Source: Haloarcula rara (GTDB taxonomy: Archaea; Halobacteriota; Halobacteria; Halobacteriales; Haloarculaceae). From it: a stretch of DNA of 64,000 bases. Each line of letters starts with the position of its first letter. The stretch's first letter is position 1. The notes beneath the pieces were generated by a model. That model was not told where the DNA came from and searched no databases. It worked only from the letters and a program-made list of their open reading frames with translations. Positions 42,130 through 51,714 of this stretch are shown here, piece by piece. Made by a program: the position numbers and the translations under genes. The stretch covers positions 186,001-250,000 of the forward strand of contig NZ_CP119785.1 in assembly GCF_029338235.1 (NCBI RefSeq). Reading direction: 5' to 3'.

Positions 42130-43068
42130 TTATCGGTAGCCGAGCGCTTCTAGTTGTTCCTCAAGTGAGGCCGTCTCGGCTGACTTGTCGACCGATTCGG
42201 CCGTGTAAGTGCGTTCGTCGGTCGCCTGTGTCTCTATCCAGGGCACCTCTCGCAGTGCATCCACCCGCCCGTGGCGCGGGTGGCCGTACATCCAGCGCTC
42301 ACCGAAACATTCCCCGTGATCGGCCGTGATGACGACAGATTCCGCGTCGACGTTCTCCAAGACGATCTCGACCTCGTCGAGCACCCACCGCAGGGTGTCG
42401 AGATAGTGTTCCCAGACCTCGTCGCGAGACAGTTCTCCCACGTGCATCAGGTCCCAGACGTTCTCCCGGAACAGCGACCCGTCCCCGCGGGCGCCTTCCA
42501 GGTCCAGACCGCGGTACGGGGTGTGAGGCTGCATATAATGCAGGATGAACCGGTCGGGATCGGCGTTCCTGAGGTAGTCGATACCCACGTTGGTGACTGC
42601 CTGTGGTGGAATCGTACCGAGTTCCTCGTCGAAAGCGTACTCCGAGACCGTCTCCAGCGTCTCGAAGTCGTCCGCCGAAACACCGAACTCGCCGGTCTCG
42701 AAACCGTTGGTGTGGCCGTTTGCGCTCACGTAGGCCGTTCCTTCGATTTCGTCGAGAAAGTCCGCCGTGAAGTTCTGACGGAGCCATGTCTCCGACATAG
42801 AAGCACGCGAGACGATCGACGAGATGTCGGTCGGGATGAACTCGTACTCGTCGGCGACCTCTTCGAGTGCGTCGACTCGGCAAGCGTCCAGGACGATCAG
42901 CCCGTCCCACTCCCGGTCGAAAATGTATTCGCCGCTGTTAGGCAGGACCCGCCCCAGGCGTGCCATCAGTCCCGACCGCAGCGCTATGGCGGACCCGACG
43001 GTGCCGCGACGGTATCCGTACCGTCGGATCTGCATACGTGTCCGATCGAGCCACTGTGTGAATCCCAT
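42130..43068 (-). CDS. Sulfatase-like AlkP-superfamily protein (short type)
   Basis: This 312-residue protein has an N-terminal basic leader (WLDRTRMQIRRYGYRRG) and then FDREWDGLIVLDACRVDALE with the metal Asp. There is no recognisable P-S/T-R nucleophile box; the equivalent region is SRASMSETWLRQNF. The second metal site is SVVITADHGECFGERWMYGH. It ends LEALGYR. This short class without the canonical nucleophile may be a hydrolase with altered chemistry. It is packed into the operon (24 bp from the upstream stop, 3 bp to the flippase). A decayed relative is at 37156. Confidence 0.8.
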   Translation of the reverse strand: MGFTQWLDRTRMQIRRYGYRRGTVGSAIALRSGLMARLGRVLPNSGEYIFDREWDGLIVLDACRVDALEEVADEYEFIPTDISSIVSRASMSETWLRQNFTADFLDEIEGTAYVSANGHTNGFETGEFGVSADDFETLETVSEYAFDEELGTIPPQAVTNVGIDYLRNADPDRFILHYMQPHTPYRGLDLEGARGDGSLFRENVWDLMHVGELSRDEVWEHYLDTLRWVLDEVEIVLENVDAESVVITADHGECFGERWMYGHPRHGRVDALREVPWIETQATDERTYTAESVDKSAETASLEEQLEALGYR

Positions 43069-43092
43069 GAAGTCACTTACGTTCGGTCGGCG

Positions 43093-44211
43093 TCATACGT
43101 ATCCGAGCGCCTCTAGGTCTTCGAGATCAGCGTCCTCATTGACGAACCCGGCCGGAGAGAACCGGGCGTAGGCGCGGTCTAGCGGCGCCCCATCGACTGC
43201 TTCCCCGTCGTGAGTGAAGGTGCCCGCTTCAGTCCGGATGTGGGTCTCGTCGATCGCGGCTTTCCGGTCGCCGTAGGTGGCAAACGCTACGTCGCGGTCG
43301 AACGTACCTTCCTCGTGTGGCTCGCCCAGCAGCAGCGATGGTATGTCGGCAAGCGAGACGAGATCTCCTGTCTCCGGGGCGTTCCGGGTCGCAAGTGGGA
43401 CGTGGAGGGTCTCCATCCTGAGTTCTCCCGGGTGCCCCCACGTGCCCTGTTCACCGAGGCACTCGCCGTGGTCAGCACAGAACACGACACGCGTCTCCTC
43501 ATCGACGAACTCCCAGAGCCGAGCGAGTTCTTCGTCTAGTTCCTCGATCTCGGCTCGGTACAGGTCCCGGACCAGCTCCTTGTCATCTCGGTCGCCGTTC
43601 CCGGCGAGGACACGCCTCGAGACCGCCTGTGCCGTGGTCCTGTCGACGGGCCCGTCGCGCGGATTGTACGGGTGGTGCGGTTCCATGAAGTGCAACCAAC
43701 CGAACCAGTCGTCGACCCCCTCGACGGCGCGCTGGAACTCATCAATGACATCGGCAGCAGGTCTGTACTCCCGCTCTATATCACCAGACGACAGCGCGGA
43801 CCGGATTTTTTGATACGTGTTGTAGCCCGCGACGGCGACACTGTGAGGAACGCTTCCCGGCGTGAGCGCCCGCTGGACCGTCCCCTTGAGCCCCTCGTCG
43901 GACGGTGACGGAGCCGCGAAGTGGTCGAATCCGACATCGTACTCGTACCGTTCTGAAAGAAGGTGGTTGGTAGTCAGCCCCACCCGGTAGTCGTTGGGCA
44001 TACGGGTCACGACCGACTTGTTAGCGATCAGACCTGCCCCGTCGGGGTAGTAGCCACCGATGATTGACTGAAAACTCCCGGCTGTAGCTGTACTCGTAGC
44101 GAACGCGTACGGTTCCGAGTCCCCCAAAAACGCAGCAGTGTTTGGCATATACTCGTAGTGATCCCGCCTGAGGGAGTCAGCCGTAACCAGGAGTGTGTTG
44201 TGAGTGGTCAT
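43093..44211 (-). CDS. Sulfatase-like AlkP-superfamily protein
   Basis: This 372-residue protein from ATG 44211 (the frame upstream is non-coding in character) has TLLVTADSLRRDHYEYMPNT (metal Asp), nucleophile region STATAGSFQSIIGGYYPDG, substrate loop WLHFMEPHHPYNPRDG, and second metal cluster VVFCADHGECLGEQGTWGHP. It ends LEALGYV. It overlaps the methyltransferase stop by four bases (ATGA), indicating coupling. Function parallels its paralogues; substrate unknown. Confidence 0.82.
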   Translation of the reverse strand: MTTHNTLLVTADSLRRDHYEYMPNTAAFLGDSEPYAFATSTATAGSFQSIIGGYYPDGAGLIANKSVVTRMPNDYRVGLTTNHLLSERYEYDVGFDHFAAPSPSDEGLKGTVQRALTPGSVPHSVAVAGYNTYQKIRSALSSGDIEREYRPAADVIDEFQRAVEGVDDWFGWLHFMEPHHPYNPRDGPVDRTTAQAVSRRVLAGNGDRDDKELVRDLYRAEIEELDEELARLWEFVDEETRVVFCADHGECLGEQGTWGHPGELRMETLHVPLATRNAPETGDLVSLADIPSLLLGEPHEEGTFDRDVAFATYGDRKAAIDETHIRTEAGTFTHDGEAVDGAPLDRAYARFSPAGFVNEDADLEDLEALGYV

Positions 44212-44795
44212 TTTTCCGGTGGCTTCTGTAATATGAATCGGAGTGAGGCGTCGACATCCGATTCGAACGCGTATTCGTCTTCGGTCCCAAATAGCCGGTG
44301 GCGTAGTTGTATTTCCTTCGATCGGATCCCGCTGAAGGGTCGTTCCGGGTGGACCCAGACGTTGACCTCGCGCTCCGCAAGCGTGAATTCGAACGGTTCG
44401 TTCTCGAAGTACCACGCGAAGTTCCCGTCGGTGAAGTAGTCGACGGTCCGGTAAGTCCAAGTCGACCGGTGGGTCGGGTCCTGTTGGGAGAGCCGCGAGT
44501 CTGCGTGTGGGACGTAAATCTCAAACCTCCCCCCTGGTCGGAGGACACGGTGGACTTCGTTCAGTGTCGCGATCACCTGTTCGGACGATAGATGTTCGAG
44601 TACCTGGTCGGCGACAACCTGGTCAAACGCGTTCGCCGTGAACGGTAGCTCGGCTGCGGTCCCTTGGACGTCTGGCCGACCGTGACGTGAGATGTCAAAC
44701 CTGACATCGCCGGTTGCTGACTCGCCCGCGCCTAAGTTCAGTACGCGCTTTCTCACCTCCACGCTATCGCTGCCTCCGTCTTGTAGTACGGCCAT
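44208..44795 (-). CDS. Class I SAM-dependent methyltransferase
   Basis: In this 195-residue protein, motif I is KRVLNLGAGESATGDVRFDI, followed by ELPFTANAFDQVVADQVLEH and EVHRVLRPGGRFEIYVPHAD, the classical methyltransf_11 pattern. PHADSRLSQQDPTHRSTWTY and the later Trp/Tyr-rich region resemble sugar O-methyltransferases of glycan clusters; terminal hexuronic acid methylation is known in haloarchaeal N-glycans. Located inside the operon between two sulfatase-like genes, so it probably modifies the same glycan. Target inferred. Confidence 0.82.
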   Translation of the reverse strand: MAVLQDGGSDSVEVRKRVLNLGAGESATGDVRFDISRHGRPDVQGTAAELPFTANAFDQVVADQVLEHLSSEQVIATLNEVHRVLRPGGRFEIYVPHADSRLSQQDPTHRSTWTYRTVDYFTDGNFAWYFENEPFEFTLAEREVNVWVHPERPFSGIRSKEIQLRHRLFGTEDEYAFESDVDASLRFILQKPPEK

Positions 44796-44876
44796 CTTTA
44801 TGGATGCTTGCCGTTGTGTGTCCGTGGGGGCTCGAAGAGAGACCGATGGCCCGACCGGACGAGAGATTGCGTCGGG

Positions 44877-46286
44877 TCACATATACCCCAGGTCTTTCAG
44901 CCGCTCCTCGGTTGTCGCGTCGACCTCCCGGCTGCTCTCTTGGGCCATCGCTCGCTCCTTGAGCTCTGCGACGTCGCCTTTGAAGTGCTCGCTGGCCCAC
45001 GATGGAACACTGACATCCTCAGCGTCGAGTTCCTGCCAGCTTGGCCGGTCCGGATCGAGGGAGTATCGATAGCTGCCGCCCTGGGAGTCCCACTCGATCT
45101 TCGTGTCGCCCCGATACGCACAGCGGATCATCCGGTCCCAGTACTCTGTGTCGTCGTTCGGTGGATCACCGACACCGCTGCCGATGACTTCCGCTGGGAT
45201 CGAGTCGTGAGTGGGGACGGCGAGGTTCCCGCCCGCGAATTCAACGATTAACTCCCCTAGGTCGAGGTGAGAGACGTACTCCGAGATCTCTCGCTCTTCG
45301 TCTCCCGGAGGGTTGACGATATCGAAGGGGACGTGCAACAGAGCCTCGGTCAAACTGTTCGTGTGACCGAACAACCCGTTGTCGCCCTCGAATCCGAGGT
45401 TTTCACCGTGGTCGGCGGTGATCACGAAGGTCGTCTCGCGTTCGGTCTGCTGTTGGACCTCGTCAATGAACGCCGACACCTGGCGATCGAGATAGTCGAT
45501 CGCACACGCGTACAGTTCGCGGTGGTTCTGGACGTCGGCCTCGTTGTCCTCGTCTATTCCGTCCAGGATAACCCGCCACTGCTCGAAGTCACGTGAAGAC
45601 CAACCGTACGGGGCCGAGTGCATGGACTTGTCGAATCCGAGAAGGTGTTTCAGGGGAGCGTGTGCGTCCATGAAGTTGGTAAACAGGAAGAAGGGCTCGC
45701 TGTGCTCCTCGACTTTGCGGAGCGCTTCCCGCTTGACGAGTTTGGCCCCGTCGTCGGTCAGTTTCGGGAGCGGGAGTTTCAGCATGAGGTCGTCAAGCTT
45801 GAATGTGATGCCATTTGCCAGGCTCTGTAATGGGTGGTCGGTGCGCCTGGCCGCGTCTATGAATTCCCAAAATCTGAGCAGCCCCTCCCGTTCCCTGGTC
45901 TGGATGAAACGCTCCATGTCCATCCCCTCGGGGAACCGGCGGTGCTGGGCGATGTCAGAATAGTCATCGAAGACAGAGTCGAAGCCGAAAGTGGCGCTGG
46001 CGAAGACGTTCGCACTCGCACCGAGGGCGATGTGGTCGGGGAGCGACGAGAGGAACGTCTGCTCACGTGAGAGGTTGTCGAAGTACCGGTCGTGGGTATG
46101 GATGCCGTGGACGTGCGGCAGTTCCCCGGTCAGTATGCTCGCGTGGCTCGGGACGCTCCAAGAACTTGCAGCCCGTCCGTTCTCTATCGACACGTCGGCC
46201 CTGTCCCGGATTCGATGTGCGTATTTGTCGAAATAATCTTTCCTGACCGTGTCCAAGATAATCAAGACAACGTTCCGGGAGGTCAT
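44877..46286 (-). CDS. Sulfatase-like AlkP-superfamily protein
   Basis: This 469-residue protein has NVVLIILDTVRKDYFDKYAH (metal Asp), SSWSVPSHASILTGELPHVH (SxPSH with Ser), FFLFTNFMDAHAPLKHLLGF, and second metal cluster VITADHGENLGFEGDNGLFG followed by GHTNSLTEALLHVPFDI. It ends LKDLGYM. Closest sibling in this window is 39244-40635. Its ATG overlaps the stop of the upstream GT4 (ATGA), so it is translationally coupled. 81 bp separate it from the methyltransferase. Confidence 0.84.
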   Translation of the reverse strand: MTSRNVVLIILDTVRKDYFDKYAHRIRDRADVSIENGRAASSWSVPSHASILTGELPHVHGIHTHDRYFDNLSREQTFLSSLPDHIALGASANVFASATFGFDSVFDDYSDIAQHRRFPEGMDMERFIQTREREGLLRFWEFIDAARRTDHPLQSLANGITFKLDDLMLKLPLPKLTDDGAKLVKREALRKVEEHSEPFFLFTNFMDAHAPLKHLLGFDKSMHSAPYGWSSRDFEQWRVILDGIDEDNEADVQNHRELYACAIDYLDRQVSAFIDEVQQQTERETTFVITADHGENLGFEGDNGLFGHTNSLTEALLHVPFDIVNPPGDEEREISEYVSHLDLGELIVEFAGGNLAVPTHDSIPAEVIGSGVGDPPNDDTEYWDRMIRCAYRGDTKIEWDSQGGSYRYSLDPDRPSWQELDAEDVSVPSWASEHFKGDVAELKERAMAQESSREVDATTEERLKDLGYM

Positions 46287-47326
46287 GCGGTTAGGTTGAT
46301 TACAGCCTGTCGAAATAGTTTCGATTGATTCGCAACGGTCAGATTCTCTACCAGGGATCTTTGAGCAGCTCCGAGTTCACGCCGCTCCGCCGCCGGCATT
46401 GCGTAGTGGGCTTCAATCCCGTCGACGAGCCCTTCTATCGTCGGGGCCACAACCTGCGAGTCTGGCAGCAATTCCCGGACGCCGACACCGGAGGTCACGA
46501 GTGTGGGCGTCGCCGAGAGGATACCCTCCAGGGCCGCGACCGGGAAGGAGTCGCCGACCGAGGGCTGGACGTAGACGCTGGCTCGCTCGAAGTACGAGCG
46601 GAACTCCGAAAGATCGACGAAGCCGGGCGTCGAGACCGCGTCGAGGTCGGAGTAAGGTTCGTTCGGGTGGTCTGCGCCGAGAACGACCGTCTGGACTGGG
46701 AGGCCTCGGTCGACCAACTCTTCGGTCGCAGCGGCTAGCTTGTCGTAGTTGTTCGTGGGCTTGGTGGTACCCGCCGACAGCAAGAGAAACTCCTCGTCGG
46801 GTGAGTTCGGCGAGAGGTCCGACAGCAGTTCGTACTTGTCGTCGTCAATCGGTGGGTGAACCACTTCGACTGGCCGTTCCCCCAGGTACGGCTTCGACCA
46901 GTCATAGACGTCTTGGCCGACGGCGACGACCCCGTCCAACAGTCGAGCAGTGAGTGGCTTGAGAGCGTTCCAAAGCAGCGTACTTGACAGGCTCTCGAGT
47001 GCATAGAAGGTCTCGTCAGCTGCCAGGTAGAGCACGTTCGTATCCCAGTTGCCGAGCAGCCTGTAGGCCATCGCCGTCTGGATAGGTGCCGTCCCCTCGG
47101 CGACGACGATCTCGTAGTGGTCGGACAGTGACCGGGCGGTCCGGACCCGTTCGAGTTCGCTGTTGACATCCTGGTTCCTGTCGCCATCCGGGAGACGGCC
47201 AGTCTCGAAGTGTCTGTAGTCGGCACCTATCGAGTCCGCGAACACCTGGTGAGAGGGGTGGGCATGGGCGCCCTGAAACAACATACAGGCCGGGGAAAAC
47301 CCCTCCGGATCAGCATCCTCAATCAT
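46283..47326 (-). CDS. GT4-like glycosyltransferase
   Basis: This 347-residue protein has a GT-B C-terminal half with FLLLSAGTTKPTNNYDKLAA, VQTVVLGADHPNEPYSDLDA and SVGDSFPVAALEGILSATPT (donor-binding E motif). The N-terminal half carries CMLFQGAHAHPSHQVF, RHFETGRLPDGDRN and LAADETFYALESLSSTLLWN, all mirrored in the neighbouring GT4, so the two arose by duplication. Probably adds adjacent sugars in one glycan. Second gene of the operon. Confidence 0.83.
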   Translation of the reverse strand: MIEDADPEGFSPACMLFQGAHAHPSHQVFADSIGADYRHFETGRLPDGDRNQDVNSELERVRTARSLSDHYEIVVAEGTAPIQTAMAYRLLGNWDTNVLYLAADETFYALESLSSTLLWNALKPLTARLLDGVVAVGQDVYDWSKPYLGERPVEVVHPPIDDDKYELLSDLSPNSPDEEFLLLSAGTTKPTNNYDKLAAATEELVDRGLPVQTVVLGADHPNEPYSDLDAVSTPGFVDLSEFRSYFERASVYVQPSVGDSFPVAALEGILSATPTLVTSGVGVRELLPDSQVVAPTIEGLVDGIEAHYAMPAAERRELGAAQRSLVENLTVANQSKLFRQAVINLTA

Positions 47327-47352
47327 CGTTTACTCGGTCACCCTGTAGGTGT

Positions 47353-48414
47353 TTAAATACCACTTTTTTTGTCCCCGGCGGTCAAGTCGGCAGCAACGCC
47401 GGTCACTGACGCGACGGCATCCCGGAAGGCGTCCGTCTGGGCAGACGGCGTGAACGACTGGGCCTTGTTTCGGTTCGACCGGCCGACTTCGATACGTTCC
47501 GCACGGCTCATACACGACAGGGTCTCGATCGCTGACGCCAGGCCCTCGACTGTCGGGTCAGTGACCCACTCGTCCGCGAGCAACTGCTTGGCACCGACCA
47601 GTTCGGTAACAATCGTCGGGAGACCGGCCAGCATACCCTCGAGTGCGGCAACCCCGAACCCATCGCCAATTGAGGGCTGGACGTACGCGCTTGCAGATGC
47701 GTGGTGATCAGCGAACTCGTCGATCGGAACTCGGCCCGGCGTGGAGATAAACGGTTCGTCCGCGTACGGTTTCTCCGGGTGGCCGGCCCCGACGATGGTC
47801 AATCTCATGTCAATACCCTTGTCTTTGACCAGGGACTGAACTGCCTCGACCAGCACCCGGTAGTTCTTCATGGGTCTAGCGTCGCCCACCGAGAGCAGTG
47901 TGAGTGGGTCCCCGGAGCAGGCTGGGTCAGTCGAGAGCAGGTCGGAGAACTTTTCGGGTGTCGTGGTCGGGTGGACGACACGGCAGGGGACGCCGGGCAG
48001 GAATGGCCTGAGCCACTCGGTCACGAGGTCACTGATTGATACACAGAGGTCGATCCGGTTGGTGAGCGGGGCGAGTCCGTGCCAGAGGAACCGAGTTGGC
48101 TTGTCCTGGACCTGGTAGAACGTCTCGTCGGCAGCGAGAAAGACAGTTTCGGCGCCTATGTTCGAGAGGTACCGGTAGGCGACGAGCGTCTGCAGCGCGG
48201 CGGTCCCTTCAGCGATTATCAGGTCGAACGAAGGGTCCAACGCACGGCCGGTCCGAATCCGGTCCAGTTCGCTTCCGGTGTCGTGGTTGGTCCCCGGCTC
48301 CGGGGGGCGGCCGGTCTCAAAGTGTCGGTAGACGGGGTCAAACGGTTCGAAGAACTGTCGGTGAGCGGAGTGTGGTCCCGACCCTTGGAACAGCACGCAC
48401 GTCCGGTTGGACAT
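47353..48414 (-). CDS. GT4-like glycosyltransferase, first gene of the agl operon
   Basis: This 353-residue protein from ATG 48414 has CVLFQGSGPHSAHRQFFEPF, RHFETGRPPEPGTNHDTG, VFLAADETFYQVQDKPTRFL, LTLLSVGDARPMKNYRVLVE and SIGDGFGVAALEGMLAGLPT, giving a GT-B fold with the E-x7-E type donor motif. Paralogue of 46283-47326, 26 bp away. Its promoter region (193 bp) is shared with divergent aglB, so the operon and the oligosaccharyltransferase are probably co-regulated. Confidence 0.83.
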   Translation of the reverse strand: MSNRTCVLFQGSGPHSAHRQFFEPFDPVYRHFETGRPPEPGTNHDTGSELDRIRTGRALDPSFDLIIAEGTAALQTLVAYRYLSNIGAETVFLAADETFYQVQDKPTRFLWHGLAPLTNRIDLCVSISDLVTEWLRPFLPGVPCRVVHPTTTPEKFSDLLSTDPACSGDPLTLLSVGDARPMKNYRVLVEAVQSLVKDKGIDMRLTIVGAGHPEKPYADEPFISTPGRVPIDEFADHHASASAYVQPSIGDGFGVAALEGMLAGLPTIVTELVGAKQLLADEWVTDPTVEGLASAIETLSCMSRAERIEVGRSNRNKAQSFTPSAQTDAFRDAVASVTGVAADLTAGDKKSGI

Positions 48415-48607
48415 GGTTCGACTGCGAGCCAAACTGAATTCAATCTGGCGTTCGGGAGAGGCCCAGGCTTAGAGTAGGGCAGGAGGGCGACCGGGTCTGC
48501 TGTTGCGTAGGATTCACCACCGGTACGGTGAGCACTTTCGACAATTATGCATTGAGAACAAGGCGAGGTCAAAAGGCTTATGCGGGCCTTGGCAGTGTCT
48601 CAGACCA

Positions 48608-51600
48608 ATGAGTCACTCACGGGGGACGTCCGCCGAAAACCCCGAACCTGAGTCCACGCTGGACAGGGTCAAAACATGGTATCACGTACCAGCCCTCCTC
48701 CTCGTACTCGGGTTCATGCTATGGAACCGAGCCAAGAACTACTCGTCGTACATCGTCGACGGTGAGGTCCTCTTTAGCGGGACTGACCCGTGGTACCACT
48801 ACCGCTCGACGATGTACGTTGTAGAGAACTGGCCGGCCACGATGCCCTTTGACCCGTGGACGTACTTTCCGTATGGTACCCGTACGGGCCAGTTCGGCAC
48901 GCTGATGGACCAGGTGTTCGGGACTATCGCCATCATCATCGGTCTGGGCGACCCGAGCGCGCATACGGTTGCGATGGTCGCCCTCTTCGCGCCAGTTGTG
49001 ATGGGGGCGGTTGCGGCGATTCCGACCTATTACATGGGTCGCCGGCTGGCCGGTCGTATCGGCGGTGTGACCGCAGCGGTTATACTCGCCCTCTCGGCAG
49101 GTCTCTTCCTCCAGCGGAGTCTGGTTGGGGTGTACGACCACCAGGTCGCCGAAGGGCTGTTGCAGGTGACCTCCGTCCTCGCCGTGATGGTCGCACTATC
49201 AGTCGGCGAACGTGACAAGCCGGTCTACGAGCAGTTTCTCGACCGCGACGTCCCGGCGCTCAGGGCGACGGTCGGCTACTCGATGCTCGCGGGCGTCGCT
49301 ATATCGCTGTATCTCTGGACGTGGCCGCCAGCCGTCCTCCTACTGGGTATCCTCGGGGCCTTCTTCCTGCTCTGGCTGACCATCGAATTCGTCCGTGGAA
49401 AGAGCCCGGAACACACCGCTATCGTGGGCGCTGTGAGTATGGGAACGGTCGCCGTGTTGCAGCTGGCGGTCCTCCAGCAGCTGACCATATCGGCGACGGA
49501 CCACACGCTCCTGCAGGTGCTGCTGGCTGCAGCTATCGCCGGTGGCTGTGTGTTCATGGCCTGGCTCGCTCGTTTCATCGAGGCCAACGATTACGACCGG
49601 AACCTCTACCCGGTCATCGTCGGTGGGATCCTGGCGACGCTAGCGATACTGGCTGCAGTGTTGACGCCGGACCTGTTCAACTACTTCGTCAACCAGGTCC
49701 TGCGGGTTATCGGCTTCACGTCGAGCCCGGCCGCGAAACAGACCTCCATCGGCGAAGCGACGCCGCTCAGTGAGCCGAGCCGCCTCTACCAGTACCACGG
49801 GCTCGCGCTGTTTACTGCTATTATCGGCGCCCTGCTCGTGCTGTTCAACCAGATTGTCGACCGGGACGCGAGCGCGGAGCGGTTCCTCATAGTCGTCTGG
49901 TTCGCGTTCATCCTGGCCGCATCGTTCACGCAGGTCCGATTCGGCGTCTATCTCGTCTTCCCAGTGGCCGCACTTTCCGCAATCGCCGTCGACTACGTGG
50001 TCCGCTGGACCGACTTCTCCTTCGACGATGGAGTCGAGGCCTACGAGGTCATCACCATCGCCTCTGTGGTGTTGATACTGTTCGGGACGCTCCTGCTAGT
50101 CTCGCCGACCGCAATGGACGTCGGCGATGGGGCCGCTCCCGGTCAGGAGCCGGCTGCCTGGACGGAGAGCATGGAGTGGCTCGAAGAGAACTCGCCGGAG
50201 GAAGGCGCCTACGGGACCGGCGATAACGGGACGCTCGAGTACTACGGAACCTACGCCGACCGGGACGACTACGACTACGGCGAAGGCGAGTACGGCGTGA
50301 TGTCGTGGTGGGACTACGGCCACATCATCACGGTGCAGGGCGAGCGTATTCCGAACGCGAACCCGTTCCAGCAGGGAGCGGGAACTGCCGCGAACTTCCT
50401 GCTCTCGCCAACCGAGACGCAGGCTAACTCGGTGCTCAACGAGACCGACGAGGACGACGCGAAGACCCGGTACGTTGCCGTCGACTGGAAGATGGCAAAC
50501 ACCTACGGCGCGGCCGGCGGGAAGTTCTTCGCACCGCCCCGGTTCTACGATAAGTCGAACGTCTCCGCCGACGACTACTACGGGACGATTCGCAGTCAAC
50601 AGAATCAGCAGTACTTCAACTACCGGACACAGGACTACTACGAGAGTATGGTCGTCCGGCTCTACGAGTACCACGGCAGCGCCAAGGAGCCACAGAGTGC
50701 GAGCCAGCCGTTCGTCTACGTCGTCGACTGGGAAACGGCGACCACGCAGGAGGGCCAAACCGTCCGAGCGACACCTTCGGATGGTACCCCCGCTGTAAAG
50801 CGGTTCAGGACGATGGAGGCGGCCCGTAACTACACCGATTCGGACGCGACCTCACAGATCGGTGGGTTCGGCGCCCAGCCCGGTGAGCGGGTTCCGGCCC
50901 TAGAACACTACCGGTACGTCGGTTCCAGCGAGCGAAGCGCTTACAGCTCCGACGCGCACAATCAGTTCCAGCTCATCGAGTCTGCCTTCGGTCAGCTACC
51001 CAGCCAGCAGGCCCGGGACGGTACCTGTGCAGGGAACCAGACGGTCATGCCCGTCGGCAACCAGACGTACTGTACGCCTGACCCGGTTGCTGATACCATG
51101 GACAACACCAACCCCGCGTGGACGAAGATATTCGAGCGCGTTGAGGGCGGAACCATAGAGGGCACCGCACCGGCAAACACCACTATCGAGGCGTCCGTTC
51201 CGATGCACAACAACGTCACTGGAGAGAACTTCACCTACACCCAGCGAGTCGACGTGGGTGCCGACGGGCGCTTCGAGATGACCGTGCCGTACTCGACGAC
51301 CGGCTACGACGCCTGGGGCACCGACGAGGGCTACACGGACGTGAGCGTCCGAGCCGAGGGGCCATACGAGTTCAGTGTCCCCGTCAGTGTGCAGGCGACG
51401 ATCCCGCTCAACGGCACCGCATCGGTCACTGAAGGGCAGGTACTCGGCGAGAACGAGTCGGCCACGACGGTCGAGCTCACCACACCGGAAAACAACCAGA
51501 CGGTCGAGACTAACGAAACCAGCACGAACACGACAACAGACGGCCCGACTGACGGCTCATCGGCCGGTGAGACGTCCACGACTGCCCCGGGGAGCCTGTC

Positions 51601-51628
51601 GCGACCGGTAGCCAAACCGGCGCCGTAG
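48608..51628 (+). CDS. aglB: Dolichyl-glycan oligosaccharyltransferase AglB
   Basis: This 1006-residue protein from ATG 48608 has an N-terminal multi-pass membrane domain (to about residue 520) with the first catalytic acidic motif in LFSGTDPWYHYRSTMYVVEN (Asp60). The extracellular C-terminal domain bears the STT3 signature WWDYG at residues 567-571, a further long beta-rich region, and a Thr/Asn/Ser-rich end. It transfers the lipid-linked glycan to Asn in Asn-X-Ser/Thr of S-layer and other surface proteins. Anchors the whole 29-52 kb region as an N-glycosylation locus. A cttatgc TATA-like string lies ~30 nt upstream. Confidence 0.95.
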   Translation: MSHSRGTSAENPEPESTLDRVKTWYHVPALLLVLGFMLWNRAKNYSSYIVDGEVLFSGTDPWYHYRSTMYVVENWPATMPFDPWTYFPYGTRTGQFGTLMDQVFGTIAIIIGLGDPSAHTVAMVALFAPVVMGAVAAIPTYYMGRRLAGRIGGVTAAVILALSAGLFLQRSLVGVYDHQVAEGLLQVTSVLAVMVALSVGERDKPVYEQFLDRDVPALRATVGYSMLAGVAISLYLWTWPPAVLLLGILGAFFLLWLTIEFVRGKSPEHTAIVGAVSMGTVAVLQLAVLQQLTISATDHTLLQVLLAAAIAGGCVFMAWLARFIEANDYDRNLYPVIVGGILATLAILAAVLTPDLFNYFVNQVLRVIGFTSSPAAKQTSIGEATPLSEPSRLYQYHGLALFTAIIGALLVLFNQIVDRDASAERFLIVVWFAFILAASFTQVRFGVYLVFPVAALSAIAVDYVVRWTDFSFDDGVEAYEVITIASVVLILFGTLLLVSPTAMDVGDGAAPGQEPAAWTESMEWLEENSPEEGAYGTGDNGTLEYYGTYADRDDYDYGEGEYGVMSWWDYGHIITVQGERIPNANPFQQGAGTAANFLLSPTETQANSVLNETDEDDAKTRYVAVDWKMANTYGAAGGKFFAPPRFYDKSNVSADDYYGTIRSQQNQQYFNYRTQDYYESMVVRLYEYHGSAKEPQSASQPFVYVVDWETATTQEGQTVRATPSDGTPAVKRFRTMEAARNYTDSDATSQIGGFGAQPGERVPALEHYRYVGSSERSAYSSDAHNQFQLIESAFGQLPSQQARDGTCAGNQTVMPVGNQTYCTPDPVADTMDNTNPAWTKIFERVEGGTIEGTAPANTTIEASVPMHNNVTGENFTYTQRVDVGADGRFEMTVPYSTTGYDAWGTDEGYTDVSVRAEGPYEFSVPVSVQATIPLNGTASVTEGQVLGENESATTVELTTPENNQTVETNETSTNTTTDGPTDGSSAGETSTTAPGSLSRPVAKPAP

Positions 51629-51714
51629 GCACTACCGACTCGTTTTTCGCTGCGCTCCTGTCGGAAGAACCGACTGACAGAACTGTCCGCGACAACCGAC
51701 GGTGCCGCAACTCG

